64,000 bases of DNA, from contig CM072809.1 of NCBI GenBank assembly GCA_037013495.1, positions 9,622,501 through 9,686,500 of the forward strand, in the 5' to 3' direction. The notes beneath the pieces were generated by a model, which was not told the origin of the DNA, ran no database searches, and saw only the letters and a list, made by a program, of their open reading frames with translations. This DNA comes from Hippophae tibetana. Taxonomy: Eukaryota; Streptophyta; Magnoliopsida; Rosales; Elaeagnaceae. Below are positions 21,803 to 35,084 of the stretch, in pieces (position 1 is the stretch's first letter; each line of letters starts with the position of its first letter). The position numbers were made by a program, and so were the translations under genes.

Positions 21803-23816
21803 TTTATAGTTTAAAAATCAAAATTTTATTTTAATTAATCTTAACTTAAAATTACGCGTAAAGAAACTATCTAACGTAACTAACCACTTCAACAGTTATT
21901 TCATTGAAGCAAAAAAGGGTAACTTTCTAAGTTTCTAGGCATTATCCATTTTCTGGTTCGTTAGCTTCAAACTTCCCTTTCTTATTTCAAGACGTATGTC
22001 CAAACAGAGAATATGTTTGAAAGGATAAAGAAACTAACTAGCTACTCAGCTAAATGCAAATAGGGATAGCCAACGCCCAAGTCCTTTATAAAAGATTATA
22101 CATTAATTTCTTTATTTTTTAATAATATGTGTGAGGTTTCTTAATTTATAAAAAAAAAAATGCATAAATTTAATTATTCTTTACTAATTGAAAATGGTTA
22201 TTTTTGAACATGTAGGTCATTTAATTTTCTTTCTACCAAGTGAACATTATCTTCATTCTGTTTATTTATTTATTTTTTTTTTGCATTATTTACACCATTT
22301 CAATATCTTTGGAGTGCTTTTAAGTTTTAACTAGGGAGCAGCATTTTCTTTTTGGGAAAAACCAACCAACTATCCGAGTTAAATATAAAAGCGAACCTAT
22401 TATTATTTTTTTAGATCGGTTTATCAAAACATGTTTAAAAAAAATACTAAAATCGATTTTGTTAATTCTATTAAAGGTGCAAAAATTATAAAAATTGAAT
22501 GAATCGAAATTAACCTATAATATTAATATAAATTCACTTTTTGAAATATATTTTAAATTTATTTAAAATTATAATACCATTTATCAAATGTTTTCTATAT
22601 GTTTTCTTTGTTGGTTTTGTTAAAGTTATGATCAAATGTGTAAAATAATAATAATTTCATAGGCTTGCTAAATAAGAGAAAAGGCAAGTGTTGACTGGAG
22701 GAAGAAATTATTATTTTTTATCGTTTTTAAATAATAAAGGGATCTGCAATATTACTCCTAAATGACAAAGATACTGTATAATATTTCTTTATTTATTTTA
22801 CCTTGAAATGACAATTTTACTATTCTCTTTTTTTCTCACGTGATCCTCATGTGCATTTGAGTCCTTTTTTAAGCGTAGGAGAACTAATGGTGCACTATTA
22901 TATAACAAATGGATGCAAGTGTTTTTTTTTTTAAACAATTGACTCTTCAAAAGTTTTTAAAAATAGATAAGTGAAATAATATTATTAATAAATATAATTA
23001 TATCCACGTAATTATATATATTTAATAATAAATTATTAAATTAATTTTTATTTTAATATAATTGAAATATATAAAAATATTGTTTTGAAATATGGAAAGC
23101 AATTCAATAATAGACAATAAGAGGGGATTAAAAAGATAAAAGGAAAGAAGACAATAGTAAACAGTGAAGGAAAGTGTAGATATCTGTTCATTAAGCCCAC
23201 AAATTAAAGAAATTATAATAGAGTAAGAGGTAGGTCCCAGTTGCCTTTAGGTGAAGTTCATGTACTTAAAAGTGTAATTGCAACTAGGAGAGATCTATAG
23301 ATATAGATATAGATATAGATATAGATAGAAATAGACGTTAAAATAGGAATTGATCGAGGAATATAGAGGGATGAGGGAGAAGGTGTGGTCAGTGGTGGGG
23401 AGAGATATATAAGGGCCCATTATGTGATAATGGAAGTAGCCTTCATCTTGTCTGGACTTGTTCCCACTTACCACAAGGCCCAGTGACCCAGCAGTCACAT
23501 ATTATGTCTTCTCTCTTTATCTTCCTTTGCAATCTAGGCTTCAAATGGCTGCATAAATTATAAAGTATGATTAGGGCACCTAGCTAGGCCTAATATATGC
23601 ATTACTGTCACACAATATCACTGTACCCTCATATGACTTGCCTGCAACATATACGTAGGGATGGCACGGAAGAGGTGTTTGATAATAAACTGAATTTTAA
23701 TGGGATAAATTTGTCATTTTTTTTAACAATTTTAAAAAAACTTTAAACATTATAATATTTTTTTATCAACTATTGTAATAAATTTTATATTTTATGAAAT
23801 TTTCATGAATTTTAAT

Positions 23817-23857
<41 letters not shown>

Positions 23858-24006
23858 TATTTTTTTAAGCTTTAATTTTATCTTTTTTATACTAATAAAT
23901 ATTAAAATATTTTTAATAAATAATAGTTGCATTAAAAAGTCTCTAACTTTGTTCGTTCTCCTAATGCTACTTTTATTTTACTTCTTTTAATTTTTTTTTG
24001 TTAATC

Positions 24007-24052
<46 letters not shown>

Positions 24053-25027
24053 TTAATTTTAATTTTACTTTTTTTTCTCTTATATATTAATAAATATCAA
24101 AATATTCTTGAATAATAATAATTGTATAATTTACTTTTGATAATTTTATTTATATTAACTTTACATTATAAACCTTAAATTATGATTTTATAAGTAATAA
24201 TTATGTTTAATTAATATTTTTTATATCGATATTATGTTATATTTAATATCAATTAAAAAGTTTTTAAAAATGTTTATGAAGTTCGATTAAGTTTTGTCTA
24301 TATTATAAAACACATATGTGTCATTCTATTATATTTGATTTATTTATTAAATAAAATATTATTTAGATTGTATCATACTATTTTTTATTAAATTAATTAA
24401 ATATTTATTTTAAATTTTTTTTTAAATCTACGTATAAAAAAATTAATCATTTTTTCATCCTATCATAGCAACCTAAAGAAAAATTAAATTTAAAAACTTT
24501 TTTTATTTTTATTTTTTAAAACAATAATAATTATTAATAATTAATTAATATTAATATATATTTATTAAATTTAAATCATCGGTTGTATGCATGGATACAA
24601 AACTAGTTACAAATAAATTCCATAAAAATAATTATAAAAAATAAACCTGTATGGCTTTAAGTCTTATCAAATTTAAATCACCGATGCACAGTTAAAAAAA
24701 CTAGTTACAAATAAAATCCATATAAAATAATAAAGCTTTAAGTCATATCCTAATATTAAAAAAAAAACACACTTATGATTCCTGCTTCAAGTGCAAAACT
24801 TCTTTTTGCTAAAAGAAATGTATAAAGTATTCTTGTTTTCATTTCATTTATTTTTTCCCCTTCTCTTAATATCATATCCAAAAAAACAATTAAGACTACA
24901 ACATTAAACATTCCTGTTAGAAATTGAAATTGTTTTCCCTTTTTATATTTTGATATATTTTGGTTTTTATTTTAGATATGCATCTGAAAAGAAAATAAAG
25001 CAATTAGAAGGAAAAGAAGAAAAATCA
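20738..25027. other. AT-rich intergenic DNA with microsatellites and one GC-richer island
   Basis: No gene is supported. Long (AT)n tracts are at about 20776-20813, 21753-21798, 23821-23855 and 24010-24048, and an (ATAGAT)n run is at about 23294-23326. An unusually GC-rich segment (about 21475-21710) has overlapping open frames on both strands (plus 21507-21701, minus 21384-21659) with no recognised similarity. Confidence 0.6.
21753..21798. repeat. (AT)n microsatellite
   Basis: About 46 bp of alternating AT, among the longest in the window. Confidence 0.95.
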
Positions 25028-25030
25028 ATA

Positions 25031-25949
25031 CACTATTACAAAAATGGGTATTTAAGTCGATACGTAAAGTCGTTTCGGTATAGAACCGACGCTATTCACG
25101 TATGATGTAGCGTCGGTTGATGTATCGAACCGACGCTATGCGTACACGTAGCATCGGTTCTAGGTGTCAACCGACGCTATGCTACGTGGATAGCCTCGGT
25201 TTTAGGTGTCAATCGACGCTATGCTACGTGGATAGCATCGATTCATCACGTCAACCGACGCTACGTCCATGTGTAGCGTCGGTTCGCCACGTCAACCTAA
25301 AACCGACGCTATCCACGTAGCATAGCGTCGGTTGACACCTAGAATCGACGCTACGTCCACACATAGCGTCGGTTCGACACGTCAATCGATGCTACATACG
25401 TGGATAAATCTTTTCTCTTCTTTCTTCTCAGATAGAAACTATTTTCAGCGTTGCATAACTCTAATAAACCGAAAACCTCCTCCTTCACTTCTCCTCCACT
25501 CTTTCTCATTTTCCGGCTACCTACGACTACCATTTCCAGTATCGGTTAGTGAGTTTTTTTCCTCTCTAACTAATCTTTTAGATCCCCTATTATTCATATT
25601 TTTTCTGTTATTATGTGTTATTATTTATGTGTATAGATTTTTGTATTATATATGTAGGTTTGCATTATAAAATAAGGAGAAGAATATGACGATCTTGAAT
25701 AAAATAGAACAAAATCATGGTAATTTTTCTATTATTAATTAATATTTTATTTTTCAAATATTTGTATTATTTGAATTATTTGCTAAAATGATTTTGATTT
25801 TTTTTTCTGCTCGAATAGAGATTGAAAATGAATAAATTTTTTTTAAAAAAATTTAAAGTCGGTTCACGCCTTGAACCGACTTTAAACTTTAAGTCATTTA
25901 ATTTAAAATCGATTTTTAACCGACTTTAATATTACTTTTTTTAATAGTG
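25031..25949. mobile_element. Non-autonomous CACTA (En/Spm-type) element
   Basis: The left end reads CACTATTACAAAAATGG and the right end is the complement of CACTATTAAAAAAAGT. Both are flanked by the 3-bp duplication ATA (25028-25030 and 25950-25952), as expected for CACTA elements. The left subterminal region (about 25080-25400) is packed with ACCGACGCTA repeats in both orientations, the kind of array that En/Spm-type transposase-binding factors recognise. The right end carries a few AACCGACTTTAA repeats. About 919 bp long; a T/C-rich leader-like stretch follows the repeats, but no transposase is encoded, so mobility would need a partner element. Confidence 0.9.
25160..25342. repeat. Perfect 35-bp inverted repeat inside the CACTA subterminal array
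   Basis: The arm at 25160-25194 is the exact complement of 25308-25342, and the match continues on both sides with single mismatches to over 50 bp per arm. The loop is about 113 bp. Confidence 0.9.
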
Positions 25950-25952
25950 ATA

Positions 25953-28196
25953 CAATCTTTACATACTAAAAATATACATCAAAAGTGTACTATAAGAAAG
26001 TCAATTAAGAAAAGTACTTACCCAATTTAATTGGTGGCTTAAAAAACACACATTTTTTTTAAAAAATTGAGGTAAATTTATTCCAATTCAATACCAAAAT
26101 TTGTATAAATAAATAATGTTGTGCCTAACTTGGTGTAATATTGTTTATCGCACTAACATTGTTCACGCAACGCAACATTTTTGTATTTTAAGAAATATTT
26201 AATTTTTTTTATTACATATAATAAATTAAAATTAATTATATGAAACTTAATTAGTAAAAAAACATTAAATGTAATTTTTGTTGTCATATTTAATGTAACT
26301 TTTGGTGTAATATTTAGTACATTTTTTGGTCTAATAAAATGAATATTTTAGTTTATAAGAAAATATATTTTTCAGTGTAATATATTGAGTTGTAAGTTGG
26401 ACTGGAATAACAATTTGGTACAATTTTTAGTACAAAATAATATAAAATTTAATAAAAAAATGATATTAAGGGGTAGAGATGTTCTAAAGTTTTTAACTAT
26501 ATTCAATTGTAATGTTACATATATCTTCTATATAAATGGCATAAATATTTTGATTCTTTTTTGTATTATATGGAAAATTTTATTCATAAATTTTTATTTG
26601 TGGATTTTCATGGACAAAGTAGGAGAAAATAATAAGTTTAATGAATGTTATATCAATTTTTATTTGAATTTTTTTTATTTTGTAGATATGTAGTGATTTT
26701 AAATTTAATTTATAAATATTTTTAAATGTTATTTTTTAAAATTTAATATGTGATTAGATGGTTTTTTTTAAATAATACCATATAAAACTCATATAATATT
26801 ACTAAATAAATATAAAGTTAGATTAAAAAACTTATTAAAATTAATTGAAATCTATCAATTATATATAGTGTATAAGCAACATAAAATATTCAAACCTAAA
26901 AAGAAATAAGTATCATATTATATATAAATATTATATTAATATCTTTATTAATTAATATGAGATAATGTTTTTATATGACCCAATATTTTATATTTTAAAA
27001 TTATTTTTGTTATAATATAATTTTATTTGAATCATTTTTTTTTCTTTACAAAAGTCCTATTATTTTTTTGTGAGGAATAATTAAATTTTTTTCTTGACTT
27101 ATTAATCGAATAAAGATATGATATTATATAAATTTTTAAAAGTATATAAATAACATGAAACATTAGTATTAAAAAGTTTAACCTAATAAAAATCTATTTA
27201 TAAATAGTATGTTAATATATTTTTTAATAATTGTGAAATATTATTTTTATATGCAAAAATCTTAAATCAACATAATATTGGAAAAAACAAGTTAAAGTCT
27301 CAAATTTAGAATGTCTTTAGAGGATCCAAGATAAATAAAACATATTAACATCATGGTAAGTGAGAAAATTATATAATATGAATATATTATATATAAGTCT
27401 ATAAATAAACAATGCGGTGATTCTTACTAATTTTATTGATGGTTATTTTTAAAAAATAATAAATATTTTATTTTTATAGAAAAAAACTATTGTAATTATA
27501 TTTAATTTTATTATATTAGATCTCTACATCGTCCATAACTCAAAATCAACGTATAACGAATAATTTCTGCATAATACGTACCTATATGTGGGCTAAAACT
27601 AGTATTATAATAAGTCTGAATATAAATATATTAAATGTATAAATATTTATGACTCTATTAACTAATTAAAAAGTTAGTTACAATAGATATATATCTTTAC
27701 AAAAGATACGAATCTTAGTTTAAGAGACTTACTATTTTTAGAATTATATGACACGTGAAATGGAGGTGCATACACGGCGGAAGATAGTGGGTTTACACGG
27801 AATTGTAGGTCGGCTGTAATTTTTATGAACTTTTTTTTTAAATAATAATAAGAAAGATTTTATTTAAATTCAACAAAAATATAAAATTAAACAAATTTAG
27901 TTTTTTAAAAGCATCAAATTTATAATAAAAAGATAAGTATTAAACTTAATTAAGAACTTTCTTTATTCATTTTATATTTTCTTTCGTTTTATTATTTATC
28001 TCAATTAACGAAGGTAATGAATGTTTAAAAAAATTTAAACAAAAATATAAAATTATACTTTTATCAAATAATAGCAAAAATCTTTCACAATTCGTGCATT
28101 ATTCATAATTAATATCATTTTTTTTACTATTTATATTTGTTAGACATTATAACAATATAATACAAATACATAGTGGAAGTATGGTACATAAAAGCT
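25953..28196. other. AT-rich intergenic DNA
   Basis: No supported gene. The segment 26110-26400 repeats short GTGTAATATT-like words, but no element ends were found. The frame at 26385-26693 is compositionally AT-driven. Confidence 0.5.
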
Positions 28197-28377
28197 TGTT
28201 GGAGGATATATGCTGTTAAGAGTGATAAACCCATGTGATTCAGTTAGCATTTGTAACTAACTGGTTAAGGGTAGTAGGCTTATATTCTCATCCTATATAT
28301 AGAGCAAGAGATCAATAAAAAATTTAGACTCTTCTTCTTTCCGCTATTATAAATCATTTTTATTGCTGTGTTTTACA
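28197..28377 (+). repeat. LTR of the old copia relic
   Basis: About 181 bp, with TG...CA ends and a TATATATAGAGC-type TATA region near 28295. A second LTR was not found in the window. Confidence 0.6.
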
Positions 28378-28429
28378 TGATATTAGAGCCTTCCATAGCT
28401 AAGACTTCACCTTCGATGAACACCGTACC

Positions 28430-29350
28430 ATTGGAGATTCAAGCTCATACAACACTACTTTTTCTACAATACCGATTAGTCCAAATTTCTTTATAAAACT
28501 AGATGAAAGCAAATACCTGATCTGAAAACAAAAAGATCAAACATGTTGCCATTATATACGGCTTGCTAGGATTCTTAAATGGATTAGAAACTTCTCTACC
28601 AAAACTTATCAAAAAACATGTAATAGAAACAGAATCTAATCTGGTGCTCACTGAGATCCAAGAACAGCTGATGATGAATCCTGAGTTTGAAGCTTGAGAG
28701 AGGAAAGACAACATAGTATGAATTGGATTTATAATTTAGTTTCTCAAAGCTATCTCAACTACTTGTTTGGCAAAGATTCATTTAGTGGATATTGATTCAT
28801 ATGAGACTAATCTGATGCAGTTGCCAATTACAAACAACGAGAAAAGATCATTTGCCGATGAATGATTACATTAGCAAAGCTAAAGACATTTTCAATAATA
28901 TGTCTACAATTGGTGATTCCAACACTATTCGAGAACAGATATTTCAAAAGACGCCATCTTTTGAAAAAAGTTTTCCTGATGCATGGTGAGAGTTCAAAAA
29001 CAACAGCTCCATTGTATGCATAGCATAGATCCACAGATCATACAAGTTAAATAAAAAAAACAACAATGGCTAGTGGTAGTTTTCTTGGCAATCAGTAGTT
29101 ACCTTCTGGTTTGTTCCAATGGTAGATACAAATGTGTAGAAGGCATCATCAAGTGGATCTGGTGGTCAGATGAACTCTGGATCTTCACATGCAAGTTATG
29201 TCTCAGAAAAACTATGATAATAGACAGGAGAATTCTTCAGAAGATGTTAGATCTAAAGCAGATAATGCTAATAATCAAAACAAGTACAAAGGTACTTGTC
29301 AAATCTGTAAAATAGTTGGCCATAGTGTTGCGAAATGTTACTTTCGTTAT
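28430..29350 (+). pseudogene. Gag of the old copia relic
   Basis: Plus-strand remnants of plant copia gag: GLLGFLNGLE, NPEFEA.ERKD (family NPEF..W...D), SYLNYLFGKDSF, and a zinc knuckle CQICKIVGHSVAKCYFRY at about 29293-29355 that fits CX2CX4HX4C. Stops and frameshifts are frequent. Confidence 0.7.
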
Positions 29351-29436
29351 ATGTAATCCAACAATAACACTGCAAATACTTGTCCACCTAGACCAGATAC
29401 ACCTTCCTCTTATACCAATACAAATAGCAACACAAA

Positions 29437-29862
29437 GCTAGGAATGGACACGGGGATGGGCGGGGACGGTTATATCAAAAACCGTCCCCAAACCGAATTA
29501 TAAAACCTATAATCGAAACCGCCCGAAAACTGTTACGGTTCGGGGACGATTTTTTACTCGTGAGTAACGGTTCGGAACGGTTATGAAAAAACCAAAAAAA
29601 AAAACCCGAAATATATATATAATTTAATTTATTAAATATATATAATTAAGTTTTTATTTATAATTTAATATATAATTTAATTAATTAAATATAATTAATT
29701 TCGGTTACGGACGGGTACGGTTTTTAGTATAATCGTAACCGTTGTTTCATATTCAGTTTTTACCCGAAATCGTCCCCGTTTTCAAAATTTATCGGTTAAA
29801 AACCGAACCGCCGGTTCGGATAACCGTAGATAACCGAACCCGCGGTTTTTTTGCCCATCCCT
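29437..29862. mobile_element. hAT-like MITE inside the copia relic
   Basis: A 426-bp insertion bounded by the direct repeat ACACAAA (29430-29436 and 29863-29869), with imperfect inverted ends CTAGGAATGGAC and (complement) TAGGGATGGGC. The interior is built from near-palindromic GGGGACGGTT / AACCGTCCCC and CCGAACC words, including a 10-bp hairpin near the left end. End sequence and duplication length (7-8 bp) fit the hAT superfamily. It encodes nothing. Confidence 0.75.
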
Positions 29863-30169
29863 ACACAAAACCACCTAAAACGCAACAAACACCTCAAATG
29901 CAACTCTCACTTATGTATTCCACAATTACTCAACAACATCACGTGCTTCAGACACATTCCCTACCATTTCCTGCTTCTTTTCCTCGGTTCTCACCATCAC
30001 CAATGACTTATCCATATTATCCTCAGTTTTTCCTTCTTCACAGCCTATTACATATACACATGTATTTCCTACAATAATTTCTACAACACTCTTGTCTAAC
30101 GCTCTGAACCCCCCTTTTATTTGTGCGATTGCTTTTCAGAATCAGTTTCAAGCTTCTCTACCGAGAGTT

Positions 30170-30460
30170 TTGCCTAATCCAGCATGGGTATATGGATAGT
30201 GGAGCTAGCTACCATCTTACTTAGACAGTGAAAGAGTTATGGTAGGTAATGGTAAAACCTTATCTATTACTCATTTTGGAAGCACTGTGATTATATCTAG
30301 TTGTTGTTTACCTTTAAAGTTGGATAACTTAAATCTAGTCTCTCCTTGTCAACTATGCATAGATAATCCTGTAACAGTTTATCCTTCACACTTTTGTGTT
30401 AAGGACTTGGACAAGAAGACAATCTTATTGATAGGAGAAATCGAACAAGGACTATACAAA
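30170..30460 (+). pseudogene. Protease segment of the old copia relic
   Basis: The reading YMDSGASYHLT matches the retropepsin active site DSGA followed by H-L-T. It is followed by MVGNGKTLSITHFGS, and later FCVKDLDKKTILLIGEIEQGLY, the usual end of the copia protease/start of integrase. Stops interrupt it, and copia element 2 cuts it right after GLYK. Confidence 0.75.
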
Positions 30461-30461
30461 C

Positions 30462-30690
30462 CGACAAATATTATGTTTCTCTATTAATTATCATATATAT
30501 ATTTCATATCTTTTTTAGTCTGTATTTTCTGTACAAGAGTATTGATTATGTATACTAAGGAAACGAAACTAAAAACCTAACCCTAGCAGCTGCTGCACAC
30601 CTATACTTTCTGCTCCACTAAACATTGTTGTCTGTTATTTCCTTACTCCACTAACATTGTTTTCTGCCACTATCATAACACAAGCCAACA
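30462..30690 (-). repeat. 3' LTR of copia element 2
   Basis: It ends CAAGCCAACA before the polypurine tract and is related to the element 1 LTR, but clearly diverged. Confidence 0.8.
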
Positions 30691-30739
30691 TTTCCCCTCA
30701 AGTTGGTACATATATGTCTCTTATGCCCAACTTGTCAAG

Positions 30740-33700
30740 TGAGTTGTAGAAGTTCTTTATAGACATATTTTGTGAGTATATAAGCCAATTGATCTTCTGA
30801 TTTAACAAATAGAAGTTGAATAACTTTTTTCAACCAAAAGAGCTCACATATTTCTTTGATCATTCCTCGAAATTCAGCTTCAACGCTAGATAAGGCAACT
30901 ACCTTTTGCTTCTTACTCCTCCATGTAACAAGATTGTCCCCATAAAAGTAAAGTACCCAACAGTAGATTTCATATCCTTGATATTCCCTATCCAGTCTGA
31001 ATCTGTATCTCCAATGACTTCCAATTGATCATTCTTTGAAAACATAAGTCTTTTCCCAAGGGAGGATTTTAAATAACGAAGTATTCGCATGACAACATCC
31101 ATATGGTCTTCACTTGGGCAGTGCATGACCTGACTCACAACACTCACAACATAAGCAATATCAGGTCGAGTATGAGATAAATATATGAGTTTACTCACTA
31201 ACCGTTGATATCTCTGTTTATCTGCTGGTACTTGGTCCATATATTCTCCAAGTTTATGATCTTGAACCATTGGAATATCGATAGATTTACAATCTAGTAA
31301 TCCTACCTCTGCCAGTAGGTCTAGAGTATATTTCCTTTGGGAAAGACATATGCCTTATTTTGATCTTGTTACCTCAATACCTAAGAAGTATTTGAGCCCT
31401 CCCAAATTCTTCATTTCAAACTCATTTGATAGTTGTTCTTTAAGATTAGAGATTTCTCCTTTATCATCCCCTATAATGATCATGTCGTCTACATAGACTA
31501 TAAGGGCTGTTATTTTTCCCAATCGATGTTTCAAGAAAAGTGGGTGGTCAAAGTTGCTTTGTTGAAACCCATATTTCTTCATTGTTGGACTTAACCTGCC
31601 AAACCATACTCGAGGTGATTATTTTAGTCCATACAATGCTCGTTGTAATCTATATGTAGTTTCTTTTCCTGATGTAATAGTATATCCTAGTAGGATATCC
31701 ATGTAAATCTATTCTTCAAGATCACCATGAAGGAAGGCATTCTTCACGTCAAGTTGGTGCAATGGCCAATCTAAATTTGCTACAAGAGATAACAAAACTC
31801 TAATAGTTTTTAGTTTAGCCATAGGTGAGAAGGTTTCCTGATAATCTATACCATGTTTCTATGTATACCCTTTTGCTACTAGCCTTGCCTTGTATCGATC
31901 AACTGGCCCATCTACTTTATACTTAATGGATAAAATCCACTTGCATCCTACCATCTTCCTCCCTTGAGGCAACTCGCTTAACACTCATGTGTTATTCTTC
32001 TACAATGGCTCAAATTCTTCTTTTATAGCTTGAGCCCAGTTTGGATTAGATAGGGCTTCTTCAATGTTACTTGAAATTTGACATGATGAAATTATTTGTG
32101 CAAACACACTTATAGGTTCTGATAACTTTTGAGTAGATACATAATTGACTATTCGATACTTGGATTTTCGTTCTTCTCTGTCTGGAGAGTATCGATTCAG
32201 AGGTTTGCCTCGATTGTGTCTAAAAGGTATAACATAACCAAAAAATGTATCTATAGCATTATTTTGTAAAGATATGATATGAGAGCTTACCTTAGGAGTA
32301 TTCTCAACAGAAGGATCATTGGGTACTAGAGAGTGGAAGGGTGCATCAACCACTGCATCTTTTGGATATTCAATCACTAATTCAAATTCAATTCTTAGAA
32401 GTTTGGGTCTAGGTACTGGCTCATCCATATTTTTGGCATTATTTGAGTATGTTGCATTGTTACTAATGTCTAACACTTCAACATCAAGTCAATTTTGTTC
32501 TTCACTATAACTGTTCCCCTGAAGAGAATAATTGGATACTGGTGATGGGAAAAAACATTCAGATTCTAGGAAAATGACATCCATGGTAATGTAGGTTCTT
32601 TTAGTAATAGGATCGTAGCATTGGTATCCCTTTTTTGTACGACATACCCCAAGAATACGCATCGGATAGCACATGGATCCAACTTAGTTTGTTGATTTTT
32701 ATGGAGGTGGACAAAAACAACACATCCAAAAATTTGGGGCAGAAGCATCAAAATAGTAGGCAAAGGAACATGATCAGATAACACTTATAATGGAGTCTGA
32801 AATTGTAAGGTTTTTGTGGGCATACGGTTCAATAAATACACTGTTGTAGTAACAACATCACTCCAGTATTTACTAGGCATATGTGCACTGATTAGTAAGA
32901 CCCGAGCAGTTTCTAAAATATGCCTATTATTCCTCTCGGCAGTCCCATTCTATTGTAGGATTTATGAACATGAGGTTTCATGGAGAATACCATGGTTGTC
33001 TAAGTATGTTCGAAATTGTTGATTAACATACCCCCCATTATCAGACCTAAGGATCTTAATTTTTTCAGAAAATTATGTCTGAATCATGGAGTGAAATGAG
33101 TTAAATGTAGAAAATACTTCATCTTTATGTTTGAGAAGGTAAATCCATGTCATTCGTGTACAATCATCAACAAAAATTACAAACCAATGATGACCCGACG
33201 ACGTAGTGACCGGGGAAGGTCCCCAAACATCAGAATGTATTAAAGCAAAATGAATCATACTTTTATGCATGCTCATAGAATAAGTCGCCCTATAACTTTT
33301 TTCTAAGATACAAGTATCACATTTGAAATCTGAGTGTGTGACATTTGAAAATAAACTAGGTAGTAGGTGCTTTAAATACCCAAATGATGGATGCCTAAAT
33401 CGACGATGACATAACCAAATTTGTCGCTTCTTGTTACTAACTGTATGTTGCATATGATTGGCTCTTCCTAAACCGAGGTCATCCACGTAATATAAGCCTC
33501 ATCTCTTAGTACCATGCCCAATGATCTCCTTGGTGAGAATATCCTGAAGTAGACAAAAGGTAGAATACATCAATACTACACAGTTAAGATCTGAAGTAAC
33601 TTGACTTACAAACATTAGTCTGTTTAAAAGAGAAGGTACAAGTAATGTATTAGATAATGATAATGAAGGAGATAAAATGACTATTCTAGCCCTTGTAACT

Positions 33701-33783
33701 GGATAAGTGCCCTCATTGGCATTGACAACACGACTCCGTCTCGATTGGGTTGTATTGGAGAGATCCTTTGGGTCAAATGTCAT
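30740..33783 (-). pseudogene. Copia element 2 pol remnant
   Basis: The pieces run right to left. Protease (33499-33840) has active-site reading LDSRATNHMTFD, where the glycine of D-S-G is arginine. The integrase zinc/core region (33073-33486) has LCHRRFRHPSFGYL, CDTC, HSDVWGP and VDDCTRMTW. The integrase C-terminus (32489-32784) and linker (32000-32476) follow. Reverse transcriptase remnants (31355-31980) include VYVDDMIIIGDD, and the RT connection and RNase H start are at 30899-31270 with DSDWIGN. The terminal RNase H part (about 30720-30880) is shortened compared with element 1, lacking the CDNKAT block. Frames are broken by many stops. Confidence 0.85.
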
Positions 33784-33789
33784 ATGGTT

Positions 33790-34940
33790 TGTAGCTCTAG
33801 AGTCGAGAATCCAATCCTTATTATCATTGCGAATAGAGATGTGAAATGTTTTACTTGAAGTACCTGGATCCTGGGAAGATTCGGCTTAATAAATAAGGGA
33901 TAATGATGCATTATTGGTAGCCACAACAGTTTTCTCAATGGTTTCTCATTTCTTTCATGCTTGAAGATCATTCCACCAATCTGGAAACCCATGTAGTTTG
34001 AAGTAGTTTTCATAGGTATGTTTGGATTTTCCGCAATGTGTACATTTTAGGTCAACAGAAGCTGGATTTCCCGTGGATTTCTTGCTACCCAAAGAAAGAG
34101 TTCCTAGTTTTAGTAGCATTGGATTATGGTGTCCCTTCATCCCTTTGAAAGTCATAACTACTTTGGAAGTCATATCTACACCTGTTATCATCATGGTCTA
34201 CATGACCTCTTCCCTACGGATGAATCCATAGGCCTGTTCTACTATAGGAAATGGTTTGATTTTAAGCACATCATTTTGAGTCTTATCTAGTCTGTCATCA
34301 AGTCTATCGAGGAAGGTATAAACTCGATCTTCCTGTATGATGGAGTTGTATTTTTGTATGTCATTCACACACTTCATTGGGTTAGGACGACGAAATCAAT
34401 TTCTCGCCATAACCTTTGAAGGCCATTGTAGTATTTTTCAATGGATCCACCCGTTTGTTTCATATGAGTAACTCATCTACGAAGATCGTACACTTGAGAC
34501 GTGTCTGTCCCATCAAAGTAGGTTGTAGCAGTAGAATCCCAAACCTATTTTACAGTTAGGAATCAGATAAAATTTTTAATCAAGGAAGAGTCCATCGAAT
34601 TGATCAACCATCCCTTGACAATGGAATTTTCAATGCGTCATCTCCTAAATAAGGGGTCGGTTTCAACAGGTTGAGAAAAATCCTCATTAATATATCCAAG
34701 TTTTTCCTTGCCAGAGATATACATCTCCACCATCTGGGACCATAAAGCATAGTTGGATCTTCTGAACTTTATACTAATGGAAGTATTCGACGCTTCAGTT
34801 AGCGGAGGTTGTAAGGCATTCTGAGCTCTAGTTAGAACCTCAGTCATTTTTGTAGTCAAATCGTTCAATATGGAATTGGTGGTTGAATCTCCAGATTCTG
34901 CCATGAAATCTATCAATTCTATTTTTTTTCCTTCGTACAC
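33790..34940 (-). pseudogene. Copia element 2 gag
   Basis: Gag begins near 34902 (MAESGDSTTNSILNDLTTKM, nearly identical to element 1) and runs through ISIKFRRSNYALWSQMVEMY. After several stops it reaches a zinc-knuckle remnant CTHCGKSKHTYENY at about 34030, in which the last cysteine of CX2CX4HX4C is tyrosine. Compared with element 1 it has the complete gag-protease connection. Confidence 0.8.
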
Positions 34941-35084
34941 TCGCCAAATATATATAGAATATTTAGAACAGTAACCCTAATTCCTTTTCTCTATTCACGC
35001 AACTTCTTCTGCTGCGTTCCACGTTTTTCTTTTATTTTTTTTCTTTCCAACTTTTCAAGTTCTCTTCTCTCAGATCAAACAAAA

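Noticed and set aside
25117-25670. Plus-strand frames of 67 and 112 codons as genes
   Set aside because: They read through the CACTA subterminal repeats, giving periodic RCQPTLCYVDS-like peptides.
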